Positions 45,171-53,312 of a stretch of 64,000 nt of DNA are shown here, in pieces. The stretch comes from Portibacter marinus. GTDB lineage: Bacteria; Bacteroidota; Bacteroidia; Chitinophagales; Saprospiraceae. The notes beneath the pieces were generated by a model. That model did no database searches. It worked only from the letters and a program-made list of their open reading frames with translations, and had not been told where the DNA came from. Positions within the stretch are counted from its first letter, which is position 1; each line of letters opens with the position of its first letter. The translations under genes and the position numbers were made by a program. The DNA is taken from assembly GCF_021533195.1 (NCBI RefSeq), contig NZ_JAJNKB010000005.1:124001-188000 (forward strand). Direction: 5' to 3'.

Positions 45171-46870
45171 TAATATCTCCAGGATTTTAAATCGGCATCC
45201 GCTGGAGCTCGAGATTCAATAGATTCTGCCCACTTGTTGATGAACATTTCATGGTAACGCAATCTGGAAATATAATTTGGTAAATCATGGGCACCATTCC
45301 AACAATGTTCAGCACGATCGCCATAATCAATGGTACCTTTATAATATGGATTTGTCGTACCTTCCAGAAACGTTTCGGTCAGATAAACTGCATTGTTTAA
45401 ATAGTAGTTATCCATGTCACCGCAATAGATGTTAATTTTCCCTTCCAGCTTCGGACCGATAGTGGTCCAGTCCCGTTCCATGATGTATCTTAAATCATAA
45501 TTTTCTTTCCAGTAGTCAGCGATGTCTTTATCAATCTCTCCTGTTTCTTTATTCCATATCCGTTTCGGATAGCCATTTTCACCTACTGGAGAGTAGACTG
45601 CTTCCCAAATATCAAACTGCTGACCTGATCTACTATTACTACCCAATGCTAACTCCTTCAAATTCATATCACGAAGTGTAGCTGAAACCTGACCCAGTGA
45701 GTCTCGATGACCAGGGACCAATGTGCGTTTGAAATCTCCGGGCATATAGTAGGCATTGTTATCTTCATAAAGATTGACCAGACAATAAGCTCTGAAATCT
45801 ATCGGGTCGGGGCAGGCAGCATAAGTACCATTGTACTCTTCGGGATATAGAACCTGAGCCGCCAGGGCCTCCCAACCTCCTGTGGATCCACCATATAGAA
45901 ATCTGGCCCAACCTTCTCCGATTCCCCTAAATTGCTCTTCGATATAAGGTATCAACTCATAAGTGATAGCATCGCCATACGGTCCAAGATTTTCTGAATT
46001 AACAGCATATGAATCGTCATAATAAGGATTAGCATGTTGAATCTTAATGGCAATCACCCTTGGGAAGTCAGGGCCTGTCCATAGCATGTAAAATCTATAT
46101 TCTTCTTCCTGAACAATATTATTGTAACCATTTATTCCAAATCTTTCACTATAAATGGGCTTTAAATCCGGGTCCGGTGGGTCCGTTCTGAAACCTCCAA
46201 AATCACTGGGAAAGTGTCCATGCATAATAGCCAGTGGATATTTCACCTCAGGATGCTCGTCATAGCCCTCCGGAAGTAAAACGTGTGCTCCCAGATACAT
46301 AGGCCTGCCCCAGAAATCGCTGAGTAATTTACTTTGAATCTGAATGTGCTTTATATACTTGCTATCTTCAGGCCCTATTATTTCTGGAATTACTTCCGTA
46401 ATTTCAAATGTATGTGTTGTCAATTCCTTGAGATTAATTTTAACCGGAACAGAGTAGATATTGCCCGGTGCCCTATTCCATTGCTGGCCCTCGCCTCTGT
46501 CCATTGGCAGTTTTACAGTATGACCATCAGAACGGGAGAATGTTTCATACTTGTGAATTAGAAATTGGACAAAGTACTCGCCAGGTGGTACATCCTTGAT
46601 TTCTGCAATAGGGTACCCATAAAAATCTTCAAGTTTAAGGTTGAGTTCAAATTCTGAATTGTCTTCAAGGTCTAAGCCAAAAACCAATTGTGTCTCGTCA
46701 TTGTCCTTGATTTGAAACCTTGGCTCGATTTCAGCTGTTTTAGAAATAAGAAGGAGAACCCTACCATCTTTAGGAAGGTGATTTTCCGGTACATCTAATT
46801 GTAAGATTATCTGCCCATTGGCATAAAATACAAAGAAAGTGAAAAGGCAAAACCAGATTAATGACCTCAT
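45170..46870 (-). CDS. Secreted esterase-like alpha/beta hydrolase
   Basis: A 566-residue exported protein (signal peptide cleavage near FYANGQ). The N-terminal 170 residues are beta-rich and may bind substrate; the rest is a putative-esterase alpha/beta hydrolase with nucleophile motif GGSTGG, an Asp in YCGDMDNYYL and a late His (EHCWNG). The substrate is not known; a role in degrading polymers or esters outside the cytoplasm is reasonable. It is divergent from the Smr gene and followed without a gap by the patatin-like gene. Confidence 0.78.
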   Translation of the reverse strand: MRSLIWFCLFTFFVFYANGQIILQLDVPENHLPKDGRVLLLISKTAEIEPRFQIKDNDETQLVFGLDLEDNSEFELNLKLEDFYGYPIAEIKDVPPGEYFVQFLIHKYETFSRSDGHTVKLPMDRGEGQQWNRAPGNIYSVPVKINLKELTTHTFEITEVIPEIIGPEDSKYIKHIQIQSKLLSDFWGRPMYLGAHVLLPEGYDEHPEVKYPLAIMHGHFPSDFGGFRTDPPDPDLKPIYSERFGINGYNNIVQEEEYRFYMLWTGPDFPRVIAIKIQHANPYYDDSYAVNSENLGPYGDAITYELIPYIEEQFRGIGEGWARFLYGGSTGGWEALAAQVLYPEEYNGTYAACPDPIDFRAYCLVNLYEDNNAYYMPGDFKRTLVPGHRDSLGQVSATLRDMNLKELALGSNSRSGQQFDIWEAVYSPVGENGYPKRIWNKETGEIDKDIADYWKENYDLRYIMERDWTTIGPKLEGKINIYCGDMDNYYLNNAVYLTETFLEGTTNPYYKGTIDYGDRAEHCWNGAHDLPNYISRLRYHEMFINKWAESIESRAPADADLKSWRY

Positions 46871-46917
46871 GATATGATTTTATATGTTCCTAAATTAATA
46901 GAATTTTAGTATTTCGA

Positions 46918-47418
46918 ATGATAGATATCAATGATTTGTGGATAGGAGATCTTCTTAGGTTAAAACGTAGTGGACGAATAGGTCGCTATCAGGGAGAAAG
47001 TGATGATGGAAGACTTAGGGTTAAAGTTGGAGAAAAGATGATTTTAGTGAGGCCCCAAAACCTCGAAAGTGTGAAGGAAAGTGAGCATGATGAAAAACTT
47101 AAACAACTCAAACAGAATGAATTAGAAGTTAAATTAAGCGGTCGATCTTTAGTGCCCCAGATAGACCTGCACATCGAAAAGTTGAACCCTTCTCTGGTAA
47201 ATGCCCTACCTGAAAGAATTGCAGATTTTCAAGTGAAGGCATTCGAAGAATATATGGATGAAATTTTAAGAAGTCATTTCAAATTTATCACCATTATACA
47301 TGGAAAAGGTACGGGTGTGCTGAGAGCACATATTCACAGTTATCTTAATACTATGGACGAAGTCAATGCATTTCATCTGATCAATAATGACGGCGCAACA
47401 GAGGTCATACTCAAATAG
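46918..47418 (+). CDS. Smr-domain protein
   Basis: A 166-residue protein. The N-terminal 50 residues form a small beta-barrel-like region (GDLLRLKRSGRIGRYQGES) and the C-terminal 80 residues are a Smr domain with IDLHIEKL and the core loop IHGKGTGVLR, as in the C-terminus of MutS2. Smr domains are nucleases or bind nucleic acid. Related DUF2027 proteins of the phylum are about twice as long, so this is a short form. The coiled-coil/ubiquitin-like gene follows by 123 bases. Confidence 0.82.
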   Translation: MIDINDLWIGDLLRLKRSGRIGRYQGESDDGRLRVKVGEKMILVRPQNLESVKESEHDEKLKQLKQNELEVKLSGRSLVPQIDLHIEKLNPSLVNALPERIADFQVKAFEEYMDEILRSHFKFITIIHGKGTGVLRAHIHSYLNTMDEVNAFHLINNDGATEVILK

Positions 47419-47541
47419 TAAAACTTATGTAAAATCTATAATATTCAAGCATCTTTGTAATAGTTCTCTTATATTGTATGTTGGAATAGGCTATTTAAGG
47501 GTATAGTTTTTGCCTTTGAGTACATATAAATCTGGAAATTT

Positions 47542-49794
47542 ATGTTAAAGAAGTTTTTTTCTAATAAAAAAAAGAAAGAGGAAGAAACTGATGCACCAAA
47601 TGAGTCCGCGTCGCCAAAACCCAGCGGCAAGATTGTCATAAAGAAGAGAACTCCATCCAAGATACAAACGAATTTTGTTCCCTCCACTGAGCCTTTCGAT
47701 CCAAGAGAGCAGCGATTTGTAGAAACAGACATTGAGGAATTTGATCCGCAGGAATTCAGTGGGTCAAGGGCAGAATATAGCGATAGTCAAGAGGATTCAG
47801 ATAGTGGAAACACTATGCCCGGCAATATTCAGAAAGTTGAGGTTGAGGAGGATCCTACTATGTTGAACGATATCAATGATTTAGAGCAACAATTAGGAAC
47901 ACTAGATGCAGAAAAAGAACAGCTCAATTCTGAACTGGTTAGTGCACAAAAAGTCATTCAGGACCTAAGACTTCAATTGGCTGAAAAAGATAATGAGAAT
48001 AGTGAACTGTCTAGTAAGAACGAAAAACTGACAAATGAACTCAAGGCAATTGAAAATGAAGATCAAAAAAATACTACAGAGGAATTAACGCAAAAACTCA
48101 GCGAAAAAATTAAGGTCATAGATCAACTGAAGAAAGAGCGCAATCTAGCGCTTGACGAAGTTGAAATACTGAAGAAAAAGAAAAGTGAACTTGATCAGAA
48201 AGTCAATCACCTGAAGGATTCCAGTCAGGATGTCGATAAGGAAAAGAAGGAGGCTGAGTCTGAAATTCAAATTCTCCAGGCCATGGTAAAGCGACTGGAA
48301 GGAGAGCAAGCCGATATAGAATCAACATACAAAGATAAATTAAATGACTTAGAGCTTGAATATCAAAAAGCACTCGAGGAAGCCAATCAACACAGTGCGA
48401 ATATAGAGAAGTTAGAAGATCAACTTCAAAATATGATGGTCGAAAAAGTAGCCATCGAAAAACAAGCTAATCTTAAGACAAAGAAGCTTGAAGACCTTTC
48501 TAATGAGCTTAAGCAATTAAAGTCAGAAAAAGATGCTTTGTTTAAATCGTTAAAGGACCTGGAAGCGGGTAAAAATAGTGACCAATCTTTGGTGGAGCAT
48601 GCCCAAAATGAAATTGAACATTTAAAGGAAAGTATAAGGAAAAAGGACAGCAGAATAAAAGAAATTTTGAGCCAGGTAAAAGAGGAGCAAAAGAACAAAG
48701 CGGAAGTTCAGAATGAAGTCAGAAAGCTAGAAAAAGAGGTGGAGAAGAAAGACAAAGAACTTCAGTCAGCTAGTTCTTTACTTGAAAAAGTCAAAGGGCA
48801 GTTAGAAAAACAAAAAGAGGAGGGTATTGCTCAAAAAGAAACTGTAAGTAAGCTGGAAGTAGAAGTTAAAAAAATTGACTTTTTTGCCAAACAAGTGGAT
48901 GAACTTAATAAAGAAATAGAGAAGCGAGAAACTGTAAATCAGGAGCTTAAGTCAAAGTTGGCAGAAATTAAAGCTACTAACAAAGAGTCTATAAAAGAGA
49001 ATATAGATGCCAAGGCAGAAATTGAAGCCTTTAAGAAAAAGGAAAAAGAATTAAAGAAGAAAATAGAGGATTTAGAGAAACAGCTAGACGAATCAAACAC
49101 TGCAAAGCATCTCCATACAGATCAGTTGAATACCCTGAAGGAAGAATTAGATAAAGCTTTAAATACAGGGAAAGAATTTAAGGATAACCTGGCCAAACAG
49201 ACCAAAGAATTAGGAGAGTTGGCGGCAAAGAATATTAAAGAGAAAGAAATCTTAGCCAAAGAGAATGAGGCATTAGAAGTTAAGGTCAAAAGCAACGATC
49301 AAAGACTGAAGGAACTTAATGCTCAACTGGAAACTTCTGCAGCTGAGATCAATAAATTGAAGACTGAAAAGGCCGACCTTAATTTAGAGCTTGCTCAAGT
49401 GAACAAACAACTAATCCAGACAGCCACAAAGCTTGCCGCAGCAAGCGTTTCATCCGAATCACCTACCAATCCAGCTGCAAAGCACATTGATAGCTCTGAG
49501 CATCAAAATGACTACTCTCAGGAAGGCGTTCGAGAAAGTTCAGTCGTTGAAGATTCTGAAAGTTTGACCATCAATGTTTCTATTATTCCGCAAGGAGACG
49601 AATTTGAACTTGAAGTGCCAGGTGATATAACAGGAATGGATATCATTTCTGAACTAATTGATGCCGGGGTTCTTAACGAGAATATGAATTTTGCGATTAA
49701 CATTAAACGGAGCGGCGAAGCAGTTGGAGGAGATGATACCTTAAGTGGTATGGGAGTGAAAGATGGTGATCTAATTATTATCGATACCAATTAG
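47542..49794 (+). CDS. Long coiled-coil protein with C-terminal ubiquitin-like domain
   Basis: A 750-residue protein with no signal peptide or membrane segment. Three parts are visible: a basic N-terminus (MLKKFFSNKKKKEEE) followed by a low-complexity acidic linker to about residue 110; a heptad-rich coiled coil from about 112 to 640, almost entirely Lys, Glu, Gln, Leu and Asp; and a compact C-terminal domain from about 673 to 750. The last part (LTINVSIIPQGDEFELEVP, GMDIISELIDAGV, then LSGMGVKDGDLIII) has the pattern of a beta-grasp ubiquitin-like fold such as the YukD/EsaB type, and lacks a terminal GG. It may be a cytoplasmic scaffold. The function is unknown. Confidence 0.8.
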   Translation: MLKKFFSNKKKKEEETDAPNESASPKPSGKIVIKKRTPSKIQTNFVPSTEPFDPREQRFVETDIEEFDPQEFSGSRAEYSDSQEDSDSGNTMPGNIQKVEVEEDPTMLNDINDLEQQLGTLDAEKEQLNSELVSAQKVIQDLRLQLAEKDNENSELSSKNEKLTNELKAIENEDQKNTTEELTQKLSEKIKVIDQLKKERNLALDEVEILKKKKSELDQKVNHLKDSSQDVDKEKKEAESEIQILQAMVKRLEGEQADIESTYKDKLNDLELEYQKALEEANQHSANIEKLEDQLQNMMVEKVAIEKQANLKTKKLEDLSNELKQLKSEKDALFKSLKDLEAGKNSDQSLVEHAQNEIEHLKESIRKKDSRIKEILSQVKEEQKNKAEVQNEVRKLEKEVEKKDKELQSASSLLEKVKGQLEKQKEEGIAQKETVSKLEVEVKKIDFFAKQVDELNKEIEKRETVNQELKSKLAEIKATNKESIKENIDAKAEIEAFKKKEKELKKKIEDLEKQLDESNTAKHLHTDQLNTLKEELDKALNTGKEFKDNLAKQTKELGELAAKNIKEKEILAKENEALEVKVKSNDQRLKELNAQLETSAAEINKLKTEKADLNLELAQVNKQLIQTATKLAAASVSSESPTNPAAKHIDSSEHQNDYSQEGVRESSVVEDSESLTINVSIIPQGDEFELEVPGDITGMDIISELIDAGVLNENMNFAINIKRSGEAVGGDDTLSGMGVKDGDLIIIDTN

Positions 49795-50484
49795 CGGAAA
49801 TCTCTTCAGAATAGCTTCATATATTGTGGTTATACTTAATAAGTATAGTAGGAGGTATACAGAATCTTCAATCGGAATAGTCCCAAGCCTTATTCCAAGG
49901 TTTTCATCGTTATTATACCAAACAATTTGGTCTTCTATAAATGAACCAGTCAATATACCATTGAACAAAATAAAGGGTATCAGCGAAAAGAGATATCCAA
50001 AAATGAATCGGTCCAAAAAATCCCTTTTGAAGAACAGAAGATGAACAAACAAATAGCAAGCGGTCAGAATGAAGGTGAGCGATGTATAGGTTTTATCAAG
50101 ATTGAGTAATCCAATGATCAACAAGAAAACCCCCATTACAGCAAATAAAGGCCGGGCAATTTTTTTTAAAGGCCTCTTTTTGATGTAAAAAAGGGTGGCT
50201 TCGTAAATGAAAATGCAAGAGAAAGGTATAAATATGAAGAACAACCACTCTTCGACCGGCAGATTGATGATGTCCCAGCCAACCAGATATCGGGGATTGA
50301 AGCTCCAGATGCCTGCTTTAGTAAAGAGAACATCCCAAATGATATAGATCACATCAACAATGGCAATGGCGGGAAACAAAGCATACCATTTCTGATAGTA
50401 ATTAAGTCGTTTGTCCCAGCTTCTCAGTAATGGAAACGAAATAGCTAAGAAATCAAGAATTAAATACAAAGCTCCTAGAATCAT
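49771..50484 (-). CDS. CrtYcd-type lycopene cyclase
   Basis: A 237-residue membrane protein with about seven segments built of two tandem lycopene-cyclase domains (CrtYc plus CrtYd). The motif WSFNPRYLVG..NLPVEEWLFF contains the conserved P-x-E-E pair of the family. It should close beta-ionone rings on lycopene-type carotenes. ATG 50484 is preferred because it gives an ATGA overlap with the CruF gene stop; an upstream in-frame codon adds 19 odd residues. Its end overlaps the convergent coiled-coil gene by 24 bases. Confidence 0.85.
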   Translation of the reverse strand: MILGALYLILDFLAISFPLLRSWDKRLNYYQKWYALFPAIAIVDVIYIIWDVLFTKAGIWSFNPRYLVGWDIINLPVEEWLFFIFIPFSCIFIYEATLFYIKKRPLKKIARPLFAVMGVFLLIIGLLNLDKTYTSLTFILTACYLFVHLLFFKRDFLDRFIFGYLFSLIPFILFNGILTGSFIEDQIVWYNNDENLGIRLGTIPIEDSVYLLLYLLSITTIYEAILKRFPLIGIDNN

Positions 50485-51110
50485 AATTGAGAACCGATTA
50501 AAAGTCCAGAGAAAAATACCAATTGGACAGCGAGAACCCATTTGGCCAATGGGTTACTAGCCTTTGATTGCATTTTATAATATAAATAAACAAATGCGGT
50601 GATACAAACTGCCCAGGTGATATAGTTTTGTATAGGAACCTGCTCTGAAGACCAGGTCCAGAAATCCAAATAAATAGCAACGGGTTCTAATATCATGTCG
50701 AAGGCAGTAATGGAAAGCCCAGCTAAAATAGCATTTATTAATGCTGATGGTGTTACTTTTCTAAATACTATGGCAGCACAGTAAGACAAGATGAACCAAT
50801 TTACTCCTATCATAAAAGGTGTCCCCAACCATTTGGGACCTAGCGGATCACCATATTGATAATTTCCAAATGGCCAACCAGTGTTAACGCCGATTACCTC
50901 TATTGCGTATCCCGCTAGCATTATAATGGCCATGGACAAGTAAAAGGTGTTAGTCTTTTTATGGTGAAAGGAAACCAGGATACCTAGACTGATCAATAGA
51001 TTGAGTGGCGTAAGTATCAGGAAATATTCTCCAACAGGACTCAATATACCGAATATGCCTACAACATGAAGAACAATTAATACAAGGATTGCCCAGCTCT
51101 TTCTATTCAT
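50481..51110 (-). CDS. cruF: CruF-family carotenoid 1,2-hydratase
   Basis: A 209-residue protein with about six membrane segments and the DUF422/CruF pattern: NTGWPFGNYQYGDPLGPKW, PFMIGVNWFIL and DMILEPVAIYLDFWTW. CruF adds water to the psi-end of acyclic or monocyclic carotenoids, giving a tertiary 1-hydroxyl group. It lies between the desaturase and the cyclase with an 8-base overlap upstream and a 4-base overlap downstream, which fixes it in one operon. Confidence 0.88.
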   Translation of the reverse strand: MNRKSWAILVLIVLHVVGIFGILSPVGEYFLILTPLNLLISLGILVSFHHKKTNTFYLSMAIIMLAGYAIEVIGVNTGWPFGNYQYGDPLGPKWLGTPFMIGVNWFILSYCAAIVFRKVTPSALINAILAGLSITAFDMILEPVAIYLDFWTWSSEQVPIQNYITWAVCITAFVYLYYKMQSKASNPLAKWVLAVQLVFFSGLLIGSQL

Positions 51111-52557
51111 CTATTAATTCAGTTGCAATTTTTGCAGAAAGTAAACATAAAGGAATTCCTCCTCCTGGATGCACACTTCCTCCAACAAAATACAATCCCT
51201 TTAGTTTGCCAGAAAAATTCGGGTGTCTTATAAAGGCATTGATCCAGGAATTAGAACTGGATCCATAAAGCGCACCCTGATGCGATAGTGTCTGACTCTC
51301 AATGATTTGTGGTGTCACGACTCGTTCCTCCTCGATTAAGTCTGCCAGATCAATTTTAAGAAGTCTTTCCAATTTGAGAATAACATTGTTTCTAAGTGCA
51401 TCAATATTAATATTCCTCACAGCTGGAGCATTGACCATCACGAACCAATTCGAACAACCTTCCGGTGCATCTCCTGAATCGTAAAAAGAAGTATTGTTAA
51501 TGTAGATGGTCGGATCAGCATGAATTTGCTTACGATTAAAGATATCTTCAAACTCCTCAGAGTAGTCTTGAGCGAAAAAGATATTGTGTAGTCCTAACTT
51601 TTTGACCTGAGTTCGTACACCCCAATAAAAAATAACGGCGCTACTGGACTTTTCCCTATTAGCGTAAAAAGAAGGCGGGTTCATTTTTGGAAGTAATTGA
51701 TTATAGGCTAAACCTACATCCATATTGGATACAACCACGTTGGCATCTACTTGCTTGTCGCCTATTCTAATACCTTTAACAATCGATTTTTCATAAAGAA
51801 TTTCATCGACCTTTTCGTTAAACGTAAACTTTACCTGTAAGCTCAAAGCCAATTGGTAGAGAGCTTGTGTAATCGAAGACATGCCTCCGGTTGGATAGTA
51901 AGTTCCATGCAAGTGTTCTAAAACACTAATGCTATTTAAAATGGCAGGTGCCTGAAAAGGAGAGGACCCATTATAAGTGGCATATCTGTTAAACAACTTG
52001 ACCAACTTGGGATCTTTTAATGCTTTCTTATTAGCAGTATTCATAGATCGAAACAATTCGATAACATAGGACTGAGCTGCGGCATTTAAGGCTTTACTGT
52101 TAAGAAAGGTCTTGAGTTTATGAACAGGTTCATTCAGGAAAATATGCCCTGATTTTTTTAAAATTTTTTCGTTGTAGTCGAAGTATTTTGTGATTTGTTT
52201 TTCAGAAACATCAAATATCTCTGAAGCCTTTTCTGCGAATTTTTGCGGGTCTGTTGGCGCTATAAATTCTAAGCCATCTGGATAAAAGTATCTACAAGCC
52301 TCATCCAAAGATTTATATCTGAAATAGTCTTTCGGATTTCTACCAGCAATGGCAAATAGTTCATCTACATATTGCGGCATGGTAAATAACGATGGCCCAA
52401 AGTCAAAGCGATATGGTCCCAATTTGAATTCGACCAATTTTCCACCGGGTTCTTGATTTTTTTCGAAAACCTCTACCTCATAACCTTTTACAGCTAATCT
52501 GATAGCAGACGATAATCCACCAATACCTGAACCAATCACTACTGCCTTCCGTGTCAT
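51103..52557 (-). CDS. CrtI/CrtD-family carotenoid desaturase, probably CrtD
   Basis: A 484-residue flavoprotein with the FAD site IGSGIGGLSSAIRL at the N-terminus and GGSVHPGGGIPLCLLSAKI at the C-terminus. The C-terminal motif and the neighbouring cruF favour CrtD, the 1-hydroxycarotenoid 3,4-desaturase, over the phytoene desaturase CrtI, but CrtI is not excluded. With CruF and CrtYcd the product would be a monocyclic 1-hydroxylated carotenoid such as saproxanthin or a relative. It is the first gene of the - strand carotenoid operon. Confidence 0.82.
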   Translation of the reverse strand: MTRKAVVIGSGIGGLSSAIRLAVKGYEVEVFEKNQEPGGKLVEFKLGPYRFDFGPSLFTMPQYVDELFAIAGRNPKDYFRYKSLDEACRYFYPDGLEFIAPTDPQKFAEKASEIFDVSEKQITKYFDYNEKILKKSGHIFLNEPVHKLKTFLNSKALNAAAQSYVIELFRSMNTANKKALKDPKLVKLFNRYATYNGSSPFQAPAILNSISVLEHLHGTYYPTGGMSSITQALYQLALSLQVKFTFNEKVDEILYEKSIVKGIRIGDKQVDANVVVSNMDVGLAYNQLLPKMNPPSFYANREKSSSAVIFYWGVRTQVKKLGLHNIFFAQDYSEEFEDIFNRKQIHADPTIYINNTSFYDSGDAPEGCSNWFVMVNAPAVRNINIDALRNNVILKLERLLKIDLADLIEEERVVTPQIIESQTLSHQGALYGSSSNSWINAFIRHPNFSGKLKGLYFVGGSVHPGGGIPLCLLSAKIATELIDE

Positions 52558-52611
52558 TTAAATCTGTATTAAAATCAAACAAAGCGGACAACTCAATGTT
52601 TAAATGATCAC

Positions 52612-53274
52612 ATGGTTACCGTCAGTTTTTTAAAGTTTTCCGGAAGGAATAAGTGGTTCGCGATGACTCAAATGGGTAGGGCTCATAGGTGGTTAAGTGA
52701 GGTAACGGGTTGTGACTTTTATAAGTTGATGGGCAGCGGAGGTGGAAATGGTTTCAGCATTATCCCTGATTTAAGCACATACTGCTTGCTTATGAAATGG
52801 AATTCTGAGCAGGAGTGTGACCGGTTTTTTGACAAAAGTGAAAATTGGCGGGCCTATCGAAATCGCAGTGATCAAAATTTTACTTTGTATTTGAAAGCCG
52901 TCAAAGTAATGGGAACCTGGGACGCGAAACAACCTTTTGAGATGTCGGAGGATCTTAAGGGAGAATTAGTAGTACTTACACGAGCCACGATCAAGAAGCA
53001 TTACATACCCTATTTTTGGTCGAAAGTACCGAAGGCCAGTGCTGATGTTCGTGATACTGCAGGACATGTTTTTTCCAAGGGAGTGGGTGAAGTTCCGTTG
53101 CTCCATCAGGCTACGATTTCCGTTTGGAAAAACAAGGCATCTATGCATGCTTATGCCTATCAAAATGACTCCCACATCAATATGATCAGGGAAACACGTG
53201 AGAAAGGCTGGTACAAGGAAGAAATGTTTGCAGAATTTAACCTGATCAAAACCAAAGGAAAGATATGGACGTAA
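52612..53274 (+). CDS. crtA: CrtA-like spheroidene monooxygenase
   Basis: A 220-residue protein of the CrtA (spheroidene monooxygenase) family, with the pattern MGRAHRWLSEVTGCDFYKLMGSGGGNGFS near the N-terminus and GVGEVPLLHQATISVW later. CrtA inserts a keto group at C2 of 1-hydroxy or 1-methoxy carotenoids. It is divergent from the desaturase gene with 54 bases between starts, so the two may share a regulated promoter region, and it would act on the hydroxylated carotenoid made by the neighbouring operon. Confidence 0.83.
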   Translation: MVTVSFLKFSGRNKWFAMTQMGRAHRWLSEVTGCDFYKLMGSGGGNGFSIIPDLSTYCLLMKWNSEQECDRFFDKSENWRAYRNRSDQNFTLYLKAVKVMGTWDAKQPFEMSEDLKGELVVLTRATIKKHYIPYFWSKVPKASADVRDTAGHVFSKGVGEVPLLHQATISVWKNKASMHAYAYQNDSHINMIRETREKGWYKEEMFAEFNLIKTKGKIWT

Positions 53275-53312
53275 ATAATAATAACATTGAACATCATAAA
53301 GCAGTCATCACG

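Noticed and set aside
47542-49794. The coiled-coil gene as an SMC or RecN-type ATPase
   Set aside because: No Walker A or signature motif exists at either end, and the termini are a basic tail and a ubiquitin-like domain.
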